A DNA stretch of 32,429 nt from an uncultured beta proteobacterium. Lineage in GTDB: Bacteria > Pseudomonadota > Gammaproteobacteria > Burkholderiales > Burkholderiaceae. This document shows, one piece after another, positions 9,668 to 21,476 of this stretch. The notes beneath the pieces are model-generated. The model made no database searches. It was not told where the DNA came from and worked only from the letters and a program-made list of their open reading frames with translations. Both the position numbers and the translations under genes were made by a program. The stretch spans positions 1 through 32,429 of the forward strand of contig CAIMPQ010000089.1 of assembly GCA_903843315.1 (NCBI GenBank). The letters are read 5' to 3'. Position 1 is the stretch's first letter; each line of letters starts with the position of its first letter.

Positions 9668-10162
9668 TTATTTGCTCTTCGGGGCTAGCATACTGCCGCG
9701 ACATTTTTTGGCGCCACAACGACACTCATAATCTTTTTTCAGTTGTTTTGTTACGCGTCCCTCAACGTCAAGGGAGTAGTCGTAAAACAATTCTTCGCCA
9801 ACCTCTAGTGAACGCTTCGCATAAATGTAGACGCGAGGCTTCCCATCAAAACTATCTTCGCGAGTTTCACAACTTGGTTTGCATGAGTGATTAATCCAGC
9901 GGGCTGCATTTCCACCATGTTTAGCATCAATGACTCGACCGTCATCCAAAGAAAAGTAAAAGGTGTGATTCGGGTCTTTTTTATCGTGGGGATGGCGCTT
10001 TTCAGCCAACTTCCAACTAATACGCTCCCCTTTGTATTCAATAATTACTTGGCCTTTTTTAATTGGCTTTGCAGCAAAGACGCCCTTGCCGTGGATTGGA
10101 GAGGATTTAACAACAATAGCTGACCGGTCCACTTTGGGTGGTTTTAGTTTTTTTGATGGCAT
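9668..10162 (-). CDS. SET-domain protein-lysine methyltransferase-like protein with post-SET Cys cluster
   Basis: SSPIHGKGVFAAKPIKKGQVIIEYKGERIS; GNAARWINHSCKPSCE (SET NHSC motif); VGEELFYDYSL; YECRCGAKKCRG (post-SET-like CxCx4C). Confidence 0.92.
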   Translation of the reverse strand: MPSKKLKPPKVDRSAIVVKSSPIHGKGVFAAKPIKKGQVIIEYKGERISWKLAEKRHPHDKKDPNHTFYFSLDDGRVIDAKHGGNAARWINHSCKPSCETREDSFDGKPRVYIYAKRSLEVGEELFYDYSLDVEGRVTKQLKKDYECRCGAKKCRGSMLAPKSK

Positions 10163-10165
10163 AAA

Positions 10166-12670
<2,505 letters not shown>

Positions 12671-12675
12671 CTAAG

Positions 12676-13791
12676 TTAAATACGCATTGGCATCACAACA
12701 TACTTGAAATTCTCTGAGCCAGGCAGAGTAATCACAGCGCTACTATTTGCATCACCCAAACTAATTTGGATTTTTTCATTTTTTAAATTAGATAAAACAT
12801 CAAGTAGATAACTTACGTTAAAACCAATTTCAACCGCATCACCACTATATTCAGTCTCAATTTCTTCTTGAGCCTCTTCTTGTTCAGCATTGGTTGATTG
12901 AACAGTAATACGATCGGGGGATAAAGAAAAACGAACGCCTTTAAATTTATCTGTGGTTAAGATGGCAGCTCGTTGCAGTGCGGCTTGCAACACCTCGCGG
13001 CCGACCACCAATGAGTTTTTATGCCCCTTTGGTATTACCCTTTGAAAATCAGGGAACTTACCCTCAACCAGTTTTGAAATTAACTCAATATCGCCAAATG
13101 TAAATTTCACTTGGTTTGCAGTAAGGCTAATTTCAAGCAACTCTTCTGAGTCTTCTAGTAAATGTTGGCACTCTAAAATAGTTTTACGAGGAATAATAAT
13201 TTCCTGTCTTTGTCCAGACCCAGATGGTGGCTCCGTTAACTCAACCTGGGAATAAGCAAGGCGATGACCATCGGTAGCAACAGCCACAACTTCTTTACCC
13301 TCAACAACCAACAACATTCCATTTAAGTAATAACGAATATCTTGTTGAGCCATGGAGAAGTGAACTTGACTAATCAGTTGACGAAAACTTTTTTGCGACA
13401 TTTTCCAGGCCGCAGTGACTTCACCAACACTTTGCATTACGGGAAACTCTGTAGCCGATAGGGTTTGCAAAGAGAAGCGGCTCTTTCCGCTTTGAACAAC
13501 CATTCGGTTGTCTTTTAAATTTAATGAAACCGGTCCTTCTGGAAGTGCCCTCAAAATATCTAATAATTTTCTGGCAGCAACTGTAGTGGTGACATCCTCA
13601 GTACCAACGCCAAAATTAGCATTCGTTGTAATTTGAATTTCAATATCTGTGGAAATAAACGAAATCTTCTCGCCAACTTTTTTAAATAATAGATTTGCCA
13701 AAATTGGGAGTGTATGTCTACGTTCAACAATCCCACTAACAACCTGAAGTGGTTTTAGTAAGTTATCGCGAGAAGTGTTAACGAGTTGCAT
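12676..13791 (-). CDS. dnaN: DNA polymerase III beta sliding clamp
   Basis: MQLVNTSRDNLLKPLQVVSGIVERRHTLPILANLL; VATDGHRLA; C-terminal YVVMPMRI. Confidence 0.98.
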   Translation of the reverse strand: MQLVNTSRDNLLKPLQVVSGIVERRHTLPILANLLFKKVGEKISFISTDIEIQITTNANFGVGTEDVTTTVAARKLLDILRALPEGPVSLNLKDNRMVVQSGKSRFSLQTLSATEFPVMQSVGEVTAAWKMSQKSFRQLISQVHFSMAQQDIRYYLNGMLLVVEGKEVVAVATDGHRLAYSQVELTEPPSGSGQRQEIIIPRKTILECQHLLEDSEELLEISLTANQVKFTFGDIELISKLVEGKFPDFQRVIPKGHKNSLVVGREVLQAALQRAAILTTDKFKGVRFSLSPDRITVQSTNAEQEEAQEEIETEYSGDAVEIGFNVSYLLDVLSNLKNEKIQISLGDANSSAVITLPGSENFKYVVMPMRI

Positions 13792-13847
13792 TGCTTTTAA
13801 ATCCTTGTATATATCTTAGTAGTAATAGTAATAAGGCTTCTTATTTC

Positions 13848-14046
13848 AGTGGATAAGTCAAAAAACCCATATAAATCAACACATTAAACCTTAAAAAACC
13901 TGTGGAAAACTGCTGTATAAATGCTGCATAAAAAGGGGACAACTTTTTTTCAACACCCTATTTTTGCATGAAGCGGAACTTTTCCACAATTTATCCACAT
14001 ACAATCCCCAAACTTATCCCTAGGGTTATTCACAACCTTATCCACA
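13848..14046. other. Putative oriC segment: DnaA-box cluster in the dnaA-dnaN intergenic region
   Basis: TTATCCACA at 13991-13999 and 14038-14046; TTATTCACA 14026-14034; TTATCCCTA 14014-14022; TTTTCCACA 13980-13988; reverse-strand TGTGGAAAA 13901-13909 and AGTGGATAA 13848-13856; AT-rich flank toward dnaN. Confidence 0.85.
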
Positions 14047-14054
14047 AGCAAAAC

Positions 14055-15482
14055 CTAAGCTTTTAAGGTTTGCTCAATAACATGGATCTCGTGGTTCAAC
14101 TGCCCATCGTGCGCCCGCTCTTCAGCAACCTTACGAACAGCATGTAGAACGGTGGTGTGGTCACGACCACCAAACAACTCCCCAATCTCTGGAAGGCTCT
14201 TTTGGGTTAATTCTTTAGCCATAAACATGGCAATTTGACGTGGACGGGCAATATTTGCAGGCCGCCTCTTGGAATACATATCTGCCACCTTAATACTGTA
14301 GAAATCAGCAACTGCTTTTTGGATGTTTTCTACCGAAATCTGGCGATTTTGTATTGAAAGCAGGTCTTTAAGGGCTGTTTTAGCAACATCAATCGTGACT
14401 TCGCGCCCATGAAAACGTACAAAAGCCAAGATTTTCCTTAGAGCGCCCTCAAGCTCACGAACGTTTGAGCGCAGGTGTTTGGCCACAAAGAACGCCACAT
14501 CTTCACTCATTGGGATGCCCTCACTAATCGCCTTTTTCATCAAAATAGCAACACGCATTTCTAACTCTGGGGGTTCAATTGCCACAGTTAAACCAGAGTC
14601 AAAGCGAGAGATTAAGCGGTCATCAATCCCAGCCATCTCTTTGGGGTAGGTGTCACTGGTGATGATGACTTGCGCCTTGTTGCTTAATAAAGCCTCAAAT
14701 GCATAAAAAAACTCTTCTTGGGTGCGAGATTTACCACTAAAAAATTGAATATCATCAATTAACAAAAGATCAAGTGAGTGGTAATAGCGTTTAAAGCGGT
14801 CAAAGGCCTTTTGTTGGTACGCGCGTACAACATCCGACACATATTGCTCGGCGTGGATATAGCGAATCCTTGCGTTCGGCTTTTCTTTTAAAAGGTGGTT
14901 ACCTATTGCGTGAATGAGGTGGGTTTTTCCGAGCCCAACCCCACCATACAAGAACATTGGGTTATATGAGCTGCCAGGATTGTGGGCCACCTGAATTGAG
15001 GCGGCTCTTGCTAGTTGATTTGCTTTACCGGTAACAAAAGTATCAAACGTCAGGTTTGGGTTTAATTTTGAGTGGTCTTCAATCTCAAAAGCACTTTCCT
15101 CTAGGGAGGCGCTTGCTTCCTGGGTGGTGCTGATTTGAGGGGCGATGTTCTGCACTTCGAAGGTAGATGGGGTTGGAACTAGGGGGGCTCCCGCATCTAC
15201 AGCAAGAACAAAACTGACATTAATAGGGAGGCCAAAGTACGCAGAAGCCAACTCCTGAAAGCGGTCTGCAAAAGTCTTTTTTATCCAATCAAGTTTGAAT
15301 CGGTTGGGCGCACCAATAGTAAGTGAGTGATCACTCTCTTCAAAAGACACGAAGGTCAATGGCTGTATCCAAGTTTTAAACTGTTGGGGAGACAGCTCGC
15401 GGGATAGGACGCCAATAGCGTCATCCCAAAAACCCAAGGGGCTAATCGTGTTCAAGGCGGGGGGATTGTGTAAGTTGCTCAT
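14055..15482 (-). CDS. dnaA: Chromosomal replication initiator protein DnaA
   Basis: [67 protein letters not shown]. Start chosen at ATG 15482 ([31 protein letters not shown]...) rather than the longer ORF start at 15566. Confidence 0.98.
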   Translation of the reverse strand: MSNLHNPPALNTISPLGFWDDAIGVLSRELSPQQFKTWIQPLTFVSFEESDHSLTIGAPNRFKLDWIKKTFADRFQELASAYFGLPINVSFVLAVDAGAPLVPTPSTFEVQNIAPQISTTQEASASLEESAFEIEDHSKLNPNLTFDTFVTGKANQLARAASIQVAHNPGSSYNPMFLYGGVGLGKTHLIHAIGNHLLKEKPNARIRYIHAEQYVSDVVRAYQQKAFDRFKRYYHSLDLLLIDDIQFFSGKSRTQEEFFYAFEALLSNKAQVIITSDTYPKEMAGIDDRLISRFDSGLTVAIEPPELEMRVAILMKKAISEGIPMSEDVAFFVAKHLRSNVRELEGALRKILAFVRFHGREVTIDVAKTALKDLLSIQNRQISVENIQKAVADFYSIKVADMYSKRRPANIARPRQIAMFMAKELTQKSLPEIGELFGGRDHTTVLHAVRKVAEERAHDGQLNHEIHVIEQTLKA

Positions 15483-15515
15483 ATTTTTGGAGGATCCATT
15501 GTAGCCAGACACTAA

Positions 15516-15559
15516 AGTTATCCACAAGTCAGAAAATCGTGGAAAAGCTGTGGATAACT
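15516..15559. promoter_or_regulatory. DnaA boxes in inverted arrangement upstream of dnaA (autoregulatory and/or second origin subregion)
   Basis: AGTTATCCACA (15516-15526) and its exact reverse complement TGTGGATAACT (15549-15559), with CGTGGAAAA (15537-15545) between them; followed by an A/T-rich tract up to about 15650. Confidence 0.8.
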
Positions 15560-15704
15560 TGTGCACAAAGAAAAAATCCTCAATAAAATTAATGATTTAG
15601 ATAAAAATCAAATAAAAATAGAGAAAAACACCTATATATTCGTCAAGATAGATTGACCTTTTGCTCTGCAACAAGGAAAATACTTGGTTTTCCCGGGATC
15701 TATC

Positions 15705-15839
15705 ATGAAAAGAACATACCAACCCTCAGTAACACGTCGTAAACGTACCCACGGTTTCCGTATTCGTATGAAAACCAAAAGCGGGCGCGCTGTATTAAAT
15801 GCACGTCGCGCAAAAGGTCGCAAGCGTTTGGCCGTTTAA
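15705..15839 (+). CDS. rpmH: 50S ribosomal protein L34
   Basis: Translation [44 protein letters not shown] (44 aa), diagnostic of L34. Absent from the supplied ORF list because it is short. Confidence 0.98.
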
Positions 15840-15847
15840 TTTAGCCA

Positions 15848-16165
15848 TTGAACAGCGCAAGGATTTCCGAATTACTAAAAGTACGCCCCAAGACAAGTTT
15901 GTATTGGGGTATATATGCTGCATCCCCTCAAGAGGGTGTTAGCCCAGACTTGGGTGTAGCGGTAGCGAAGAAATTAGCAAAAAGAGCGGTTGATCGCAAT
16001 CGTCTAAAAAGGATGATCCGCGAATTATTTTGGACGGCACAAGCCACAACATTGAATAAAGATGTGGTGGTTAAGCTTAAAAAACCAATTGGTCGCGAAA
16101 CCCGTGGCAGACTTAGAAAAAAAGAAAAAGATCTTCTGCGTTCTCAAATATCAGGGCTTATTTAA
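15848..16165 (+). CDS. rnpA: Ribonuclease P protein component
   Basis: TTG start; LGVAVAKKLAKRAVDRNRLKRMIRELFW contains the RNR motif; position between rpmH and yidD. Confidence 0.94.
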   Translation: MNSARISELLKVRPKTSLYWGIYAASPQEGVSPDLGVAVAKKLAKRAVDRNRLKRMIRELFWTAQATTLNKDVVVKLKKPIGRETRGRLRKKEKDLLRSQISGLI

Positions 16166-16166
16166 G

Positions 16167-16400
16167 GTGCGCGTTTTAAATAATGGCGCAATTAAGTTGG
16201 TGAAAATTTACCAGCTGGTTTTGAGTCCTTATATGGGTATGCACTGCAAATATGTACCCAGTTGCTCACAATATGCTTGCGACTGTTTTAATCATTATGG
16301 TTTTATCAAAAGCTTCGGCCTGATGGTCTGGCGGATTCTACGCTGCAACCCATGGTCACGAGGCGGTTATGATCCTGCGGTAAAACAAATATCTCATTAA
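16167..16400 (+). CDS. yidD: Membrane protein insertion efficiency factor YidD
   Basis: GTG start 16167; IKLVKIYQLVLSPYMGMHCKYVPSCSQYACDCFNHYGFIKSFGLMVWRILRCNPWSRGGYDPA. Confidence 0.95.
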   Translation: MRVLNNGAIKLVKIYQLVLSPYMGMHCKYVPSCSQYACDCFNHYGFIKSFGLMVWRILRCNPWSRGGYDPAVKQISH

Positions 16401-16417
16401 TACTTAAGTGAATGCAA

Positions 16418-18091
16418 ATGGACTTTAAAAAAACAATTCTTTGGGCTGTATTCTCGATGTCGGGTCTCATGCTCTACAACAATTGGCAGGTTCATGAAGG
16501 TAAGCCATCTTTATTTGGCGGCGCCCCCGTAAGCGCCCCCGTCGCGACCGATAAAGCGGCGGCTGGCAATAAGGTAGATGTGCCGACTCAAATATCTGGA
16601 GCCCCAGCAATCGCTGCTGCACCAACAGTAAGCCCTGCCGCAATCGAAACCACTGAAAAATTTGTGCTGCAAAATGATGTATTGGTACTGGAAATTAGCG
16701 CTAATGGTGCCAATGTTATTGATGCAAAACTATTAAAAGCCTTAACTGCTGAAAACAAGCCTGTCGAGCTGTTCCAGTACACCCCAACTCATAAATACTT
16801 TGCGCGCTCTGGCTTGATTGCTTTAAACAATAATGATTTGCCAAACCATACCAGTGCCTTTAAGTTAGTTCAGTCAGGTAAAGATGGGTCGGGAAGACCA
16901 TTTATGACGCTGATTAGCGAGCGCGGTGGAGTCAAGCTAGAAAAAACCTTCATCCTTAACCCGGGAAGTTATGTGGTGGATGTAGGTCATCGCGTTACTC
17001 AGTCGGGCTCAAATCCCACTCCTTTGGTGCTATATACAGAGATCGTCCGGGATGCTACTCAAGAACAAAAAATTGGTCCCTTCGACGGCGCATTCTCTGC
17101 CAGCACCTTTACAGGCCCTGCGGCATATACCGATAAAGAGAAATTTAATAAGCTTGAATTTACAGCAATTGATAAAAATAAAATTACCATTCCGACTCAA
17201 GTAGCCGCAGGTGATCCAGCTTGGATTGCAATGGTGCAGCACTACTTTGCTAGCGCTTGGATTCCGGGCGACAAGTTTGCGCGCGATATTTATGCTGGAC
17301 GAATTGATAATGGCTTGTACCGCATTGGGATGCAAACACCGCTTGGTGTAGTTGCCCAGGGAAGTACTGTTGTAGAAAAAGCTCGCCTTTTTGTTGGTCC
17401 ACAAGAAGAAAAAGTTTTAGAAACCATTGCCCCGGGCTTTGAGTTGCTGAAAGACTATGGCTACCTAACTATTTTGGCAAAACCCATTTTCTGGTTATTG
17501 GAAAAAATCCATGGCTATGTTGGCAACTGGGGTTGGGCCATCATTCTTCTGACCATTTTGATTAAGTTGGTGTTCTTCCCACTCTCAGCCGCAAGTTATA
17601 AATCGATGGCCCGCATGAAAGAAGTTCAGCCGCGCTTAATGACCATGAAAGAGCAGTACAAGGGCGAGCCCCAAAAGCTCAATCAAGCAATGATGGAGAT
17701 GTATCGCAAAGAGAAGATCAACCCATTGGGTGGATGTTTGCCGGTAGTAATTCAGATCCCCGTGTTTATTTCTTTGTATTGGGTACTACTGTCCTCCGTT
17801 GAGATGCGCGGCGCACCATGGATTTTGTGGATTCATGACCTTTCAGTTCCAGACCCTTACTACATCTTGCCGGTCATCATGGCTGTTTCGATGTTTGTCC
17901 AAACCAAACTCAACCCAACGCCTCCAGACCCAATTCAGGCTAAAGTAATGATGTACATGCCTATCGTCTTTTCGATCATGTTCTTCTTCTTCCCGGCAGG
18001 TTTGGTTTTGTATTGGGTGGTTAATAACTTGTTGTCGATTGCACAGCAATGGCAGATCAACCAAATGTTTGGAAAAAAACACGCCAAGTAA
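16418..18091 (+). CDS. yidC: Membrane protein insertase YidC
   Basis: MDFKKTILWAVFSMSGLMLYNNWQ; GNWGWAIILLTILIKLVFFPLSAASYKSMARMKEVQPRL; KINPLGGCLPVVIQIPVFISLYWVLLSSVEMR. Confidence 0.97.
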   Translation: MDFKKTILWAVFSMSGLMLYNNWQVHEGKPSLFGGAPVSAPVATDKAAAGNKVDVPTQISGAPAIAAAPTVSPAAIETTEKFVLQNDVLVLEISANGANVIDAKLLKALTAENKPVELFQYTPTHKYFARSGLIALNNNDLPNHTSAFKLVQSGKDGSGRPFMTLISERGGVKLEKTFILNPGSYVVDVGHRVTQSGSNPTPLVLYTEIVRDATQEQKIGPFDGAFSASTFTGPAAYTDKEKFNKLEFTAIDKNKITIPTQVAAGDPAWIAMVQHYFASAWIPGDKFARDIYAGRIDNGLYRIGMQTPLGVVAQGSTVVEKARLFVGPQEEKVLETIAPGFELLKDYGYLTILAKPIFWLLEKIHGYVGNWGWAIILLTILIKLVFFPLSAASYKSMARMKEVQPRLMTMKEQYKGEPQKLNQAMMEMYRKEKINPLGGCLPVVIQIPVFISLYWVLLSSVEMRGAPWILWIHDLSVPDPYYILPVIMAVSMFVQTKLNPTPPDPIQAKVMMYMPIVFSIMFFFFPAGLVLYWVVNNLLSIAQQWQINQMFGKKHAK

Positions 18092-18126
18092 TTTTTTAAT
18101 GGCATAACTACAAAAGAGTGAACAGC

Positions 18127-19491
18127 ATGATGACTAGAAAGCTGCCCATCATTGCTGTTGCTACGGCCCCTGGTAAGGCAGGCGTGGGTGTAGTACGCAT
18201 CAGTGGCAACAATTTAGAGGCCATTACGAAGGCCCTCTTTCAAAAAACATTAAAACCAAGACAGGCCAATTTATTGACCTTGCGCGATTCTGGTGGTCAA
18301 ACTATTGATCAGTTAATTGCCATTTATTTTTCTGCTCCCGCCTCATTTACTGGTGAAGATGTTTTAGAGCTGCAGTGTCATGGGGGCCCCCAACTTCTTG
18401 AATTGGTGATGAAGCGTTGTCTAGAGTTGGGCAAAGACATAGGGCTAGTCATTGCCGAGCCAGGCGAATTTACCCTACGTGCTTATCTCAACAATAAAAT
18501 CGATCTAGCGCAAGCAGAGGCGATAGCCGATTTAATTGATGCACAGAGTGAAGCCGCAGTGCGTGGCGCAGCCCGCTCTTTACAGGGTGAATTTTCAGAT
18601 GACATTAATGAGTTGATTGAAGAGATTACTCAATTGCGTATCTTGGTCGAATCGACCTTGGACTTTCCCGAAGAGGAAATTGAGTTTCTAGAAAATGCCC
18701 AGGCACGCGTACGTTTGGAGGCGGTGAAGACAAAACTTCAATCTTTGCTTGCAGGCGCAAAACAGGGAAAAATTTTGCGCGATGGGATCCAGTTAGTTTT
18801 GGCGGGCGCCCCTAATGTAGGCAAAAGCTCGCTTCTGAATAGGCTGGCTGGTGAAGAGGTGTCAATTGTTACCCCCATCGCTGGCACCACGCGAGATCGG
18901 GTGAAAGAAAGCATCACCATCGAAGGCGTGCCGATGCATCTTATTGATACAGCCGGCTTGCGAGATACAAACGATGTGGTGGAATCAAAAGGAATTGAAA
19001 GATCTTGGGATGCCATACGCCTAGCAGATTTGGTGATTTTTATGGCCGACATTGATTCGAGTGACACCGACAGCAGATTAAAGGACAAAATCCTGGCAGA
19101 ATTGCCGCCCAAATGCCCAGTTGTGCATGTGATGAATAAATCTGACTTATTGCCTGTAAATACATTATTAATGCCAGAGGGGGCAATTCTGATTTCCGCC
19201 AAAACGGGTGATGGAATCCCCGCCCTTAAGCGAAAAATTTTGGAGATGGTGGGTTGGAGTGGCCCTCAGGAAGGGGCAATTGTCGCCCGTAGGAGGCATT
19301 TAGACTGCCTAGAACGGGCTTCTGAACATATTGTAAAATCTGAACAATTCGCAGCAAATGGCAACAATTCACTGGAATTATTTGCTGAAGAGCTGTCTTT
19401 AGCTCAAAATCACCTCGGACAAATTACCGGAAAGCTACTTCCAGACGACCTTTTGGGGAAAATCTTTAGCCAATTCTGTATTGGGAAGTAA
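18127..19491 (+). CDS. mnmE: tRNA modification GTPase MnmE (TrmE); alternative GTG start at 18118
   Basis: IIAVATAPGKAGVGVVRISG; LVLAGAPNVGKSSLLNRLAGEEVSIVTPIAGTTRDRVKE; DTAGLRDT; C-terminal LLGKIFSQFCIGK. Confidence 0.97.
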   Translation: MMTRKLPIIAVATAPGKAGVGVVRISGNNLEAITKALFQKTLKPRQANLLTLRDSGGQTIDQLIAIYFSAPASFTGEDVLELQCHGGPQLLELVMKRCLELGKDIGLVIAEPGEFTLRAYLNNKIDLAQAEAIADLIDAQSEAAVRGAARSLQGEFSDDINELIEEITQLRILVESTLDFPEEEIEFLENAQARVRLEAVKTKLQSLLAGAKQGKILRDGIQLVLAGAPNVGKSSLLNRLAGEEVSIVTPIAGTTRDRVKESITIEGVPMHLIDTAGLRDTNDVVESKGIERSWDAIRLADLVIFMADIDSSDTDSRLKDKILAELPPKCPVVHVMNKSDLLPVNTLLMPEGAILISAKTGDGIPALKRKILEMVGWSGPQEGAIVARRRHLDCLERASEHIVKSEQFAANGNNSLELFAEELSLAQNHLGQITGKLLPDDLLGKIFSQFCIGK

Positions 19492-19587
19492 AGGGTTTGT
19501 TCTGTGTTGTGTCAACACTATAAATATGACCGAAATGTTAAAATCATGGGATTAAAAAATTAAAAATTCATCTTCATAGGGAAATAC

Positions 19588-21444
19588 ATGACCACCGACA
19601 CTATTGATGTAAATGCACCAGCATACGTAAAAAACACTCGCTTAATTGAATGGGTAGCAGAAGTTGCGGCCCTGACAAAACCGGATGCCATTCGTTGGTG
19701 TGATGGTTCCCAGGCGGAGTATGACGACCTCTGCGAGTTGTTGGTAAGAGCGGGCGTATTTAAGCGCCTGAACCCAGCAAAGCGAAAAAATTCTTTTTTA
19801 GCCCTTTCCGATCCTGACGATGTTGCTCGTGTAGAAGATCGCACCTACATTTGTTCGGCTAAACAAGAAGATGCTGGCCCAACCAATAACTGGGTAGAGC
19901 CAAGCGAAATGCGCGCCACTCTTCAGCCTTTGTTTGACGGCTCTATGCGCGGTAGAACAATGTATGTGGTGCCTTTTTCTATGGGCCCGATTGGATCGCC
20001 AATTGCACATATTGGTGTTGAGCTCTCCGATAGCCCGTATGTTGCAATCAACATGCGCCTGATGACTCGTATGGGCAAAGCGGTAATTGATCAGTTAGGT
20101 AAGGACGGCGAGTTCGTGCCTTGCATTCACACCGTAGGTAAGCCTTTAAGCCCTGGCGAAAAAGATATGGCTTGGCCAAATAACAAAACGAAATACATTG
20201 TTCACTATCCAGAAACTCGTGAGATTTGGTCGTTTGGCTCTGGCTACGGCGGCAACGCCCTATTAGGTAAGAAATGTTTTGCGTTGCGCATTGCCTCCAA
20301 TATGGGTCGCGAACAAGGATGGCTTGCTGAGCACATGTTGATCTTGGGCGTAACTTCGCCTGAGGGTAAAAAATATCATGTGGCTGCGGCGTTCCCATCT
20401 GCTTGCGGGAAAACCAATTTCTCCATGATGATTCCCCCGGCCGGATTTGATGGCTGGAAAGTAACCACGATTGGGGACGATATTGCTTGGATCAAGCCAC
20501 GCAAAGACCCGGTTACTGGAAAAACCCGTTTATTTGCCATCAATCCTGAATCTGGATATTTTGGTGTTGCACCCGGCACAAATCGTTTAACAAATCCAAA
20601 TTGCATCGACTCGCTAAACCAAGACGTTATTTTCACCAACGTTGGTTTAACAGATGATGGTGATGTGTGGTGGGAAGGTCTAACTGAAACTCCCCCAGCG
20701 CATTTGATTGATTGGCAAGGAAAAGACTGGACTCCGGCAGATGGTGCTGCAGGACGTAAGGCCGCACATGCCAATTCACGCTTTACGATGGCCGCTACAA
20801 ATAACCCAGCTGTTGACCCCAAGTGGGATGATCCAGAAGGCGTTCCAATTGATGCATTTTTGTTCGGCGGACGTCGTTCAACCACCGTGCCTTTGGTTAG
20901 TGAGGCGCGTGATTGGATTGAGGGTGTTTATATGGCCGCAACTATGGGCTCTGAGACAACCGCTGCAATTACAGGTCAGGTTGGCGTAGTTCGTCGCGAC
21001 CCGTTTGCAATGATTGCATTTGCTGGCTACAACATGAGCGATTACTTCCAGCATTGGCTGAACATCGGCAAAAAACTGGAAGCAGACGGCGCTGTATTGC
21101 CTAAGATTTACTGCGTGAACTGGTTCCGTAAAGACGATAGCGGCAAATTTGTTTGGCCCGGGTATGGCGAAAATATGCGCGTACTTTCTTGGATTTTGGG
21201 CCGTGTTGACGGAACTGCAAAAGGCGTAGAAACTGTATTTGGTATCTCACCTGAGCATAATGATTTGAATTGGCAAGGCCTAGATTTCTCAGTAGAAAAA
21301 TTTGACAAGGTGATTACAGCCGGGGTCGATGACTGGAAAAACGAACTGAAACTGCACACAGAATTGTTCGAACATCTTGGTGACCGTTTGCCAAAAGAAT
21401 TATTAGAAATGCGCGCAAAAATCGAAAAGCGTTTGAACGCTTAA
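19588..21444 (+). CDS. pckG: Phosphoenolpyruvate carboxykinase (GTP)
   Basis: [16 protein letters not shown] kinase motif; [51 protein letters not shown]. Confidence 0.97.
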   Translation: MTTDTIDVNAPAYVKNTRLIEWVAEVAALTKPDAIRWCDGSQAEYDDLCELLVRAGVFKRLNPAKRKNSFLALSDPDDVARVEDRTYICSAKQEDAGPTNNWVEPSEMRATLQPLFDGSMRGRTMYVVPFSMGPIGSPIAHIGVELSDSPYVAINMRLMTRMGKAVIDQLGKDGEFVPCIHTVGKPLSPGEKDMAWPNNKTKYIVHYPETREIWSFGSGYGGNALLGKKCFALRIASNMGREQGWLAEHMLILGVTSPEGKKYHVAAAFPSACGKTNFSMMIPPAGFDGWKVTTIGDDIAWIKPRKDPVTGKTRLFAINPESGYFGVAPGTNRLTNPNCIDSLNQDVIFTNVGLTDDGDVWWEGLTETPPAHLIDWQGKDWTPADGAAGRKAAHANSRFTMAATNNPAVDPKWDDPEGVPIDAFLFGGRRSTTVPLVSEARDWIEGVYMAATMGSETTAAITGQVGVVRRDPFAMIAFAGYNMSDYFQHWLNIGKKLEADGAVLPKIYCVNWFRKDDSGKFVWPGYGENMRVLSWILGRVDGTAKGVETVFGISPEHNDLNWQGLDFSVEKFDKVITAGVDDWKNELKLHTELFEHLGDRLPKELLEMRAKIEKRLNA

Positions 21445-21476
21445 GCTGCACCAAGCGTTTTACCTAGATTCGTTTA

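Noticed and set aside
15483-15566. N-terminal extension of dnaA ORF ([15 protein letters not shown]...)
   Set aside because: Would run through the inverted DnaA boxes and does not look like DnaA domain I; ATG at 15482 fits better.
15632-15823. 63-aa minus-strand ORF over rpmH
   Set aside because: Antisense of the unmistakable L34 gene.
17030-17404. 124-aa ORF antisense to yidC
   Set aside because: Shadow ORF within yidC; no domain or ribosome-binding evidence.
18738-19202. 154-aa ORF antisense to mnmE
   Set aside because: Fully inside the MnmE GTPase domain coding region, with no independent support.
20376-20885. 169-aa ORF antisense to pckG
   Set aside because: Lies wholly within a strongly supported pckG frame on the other strand, with no recognisable domain; typical shadow ORF.
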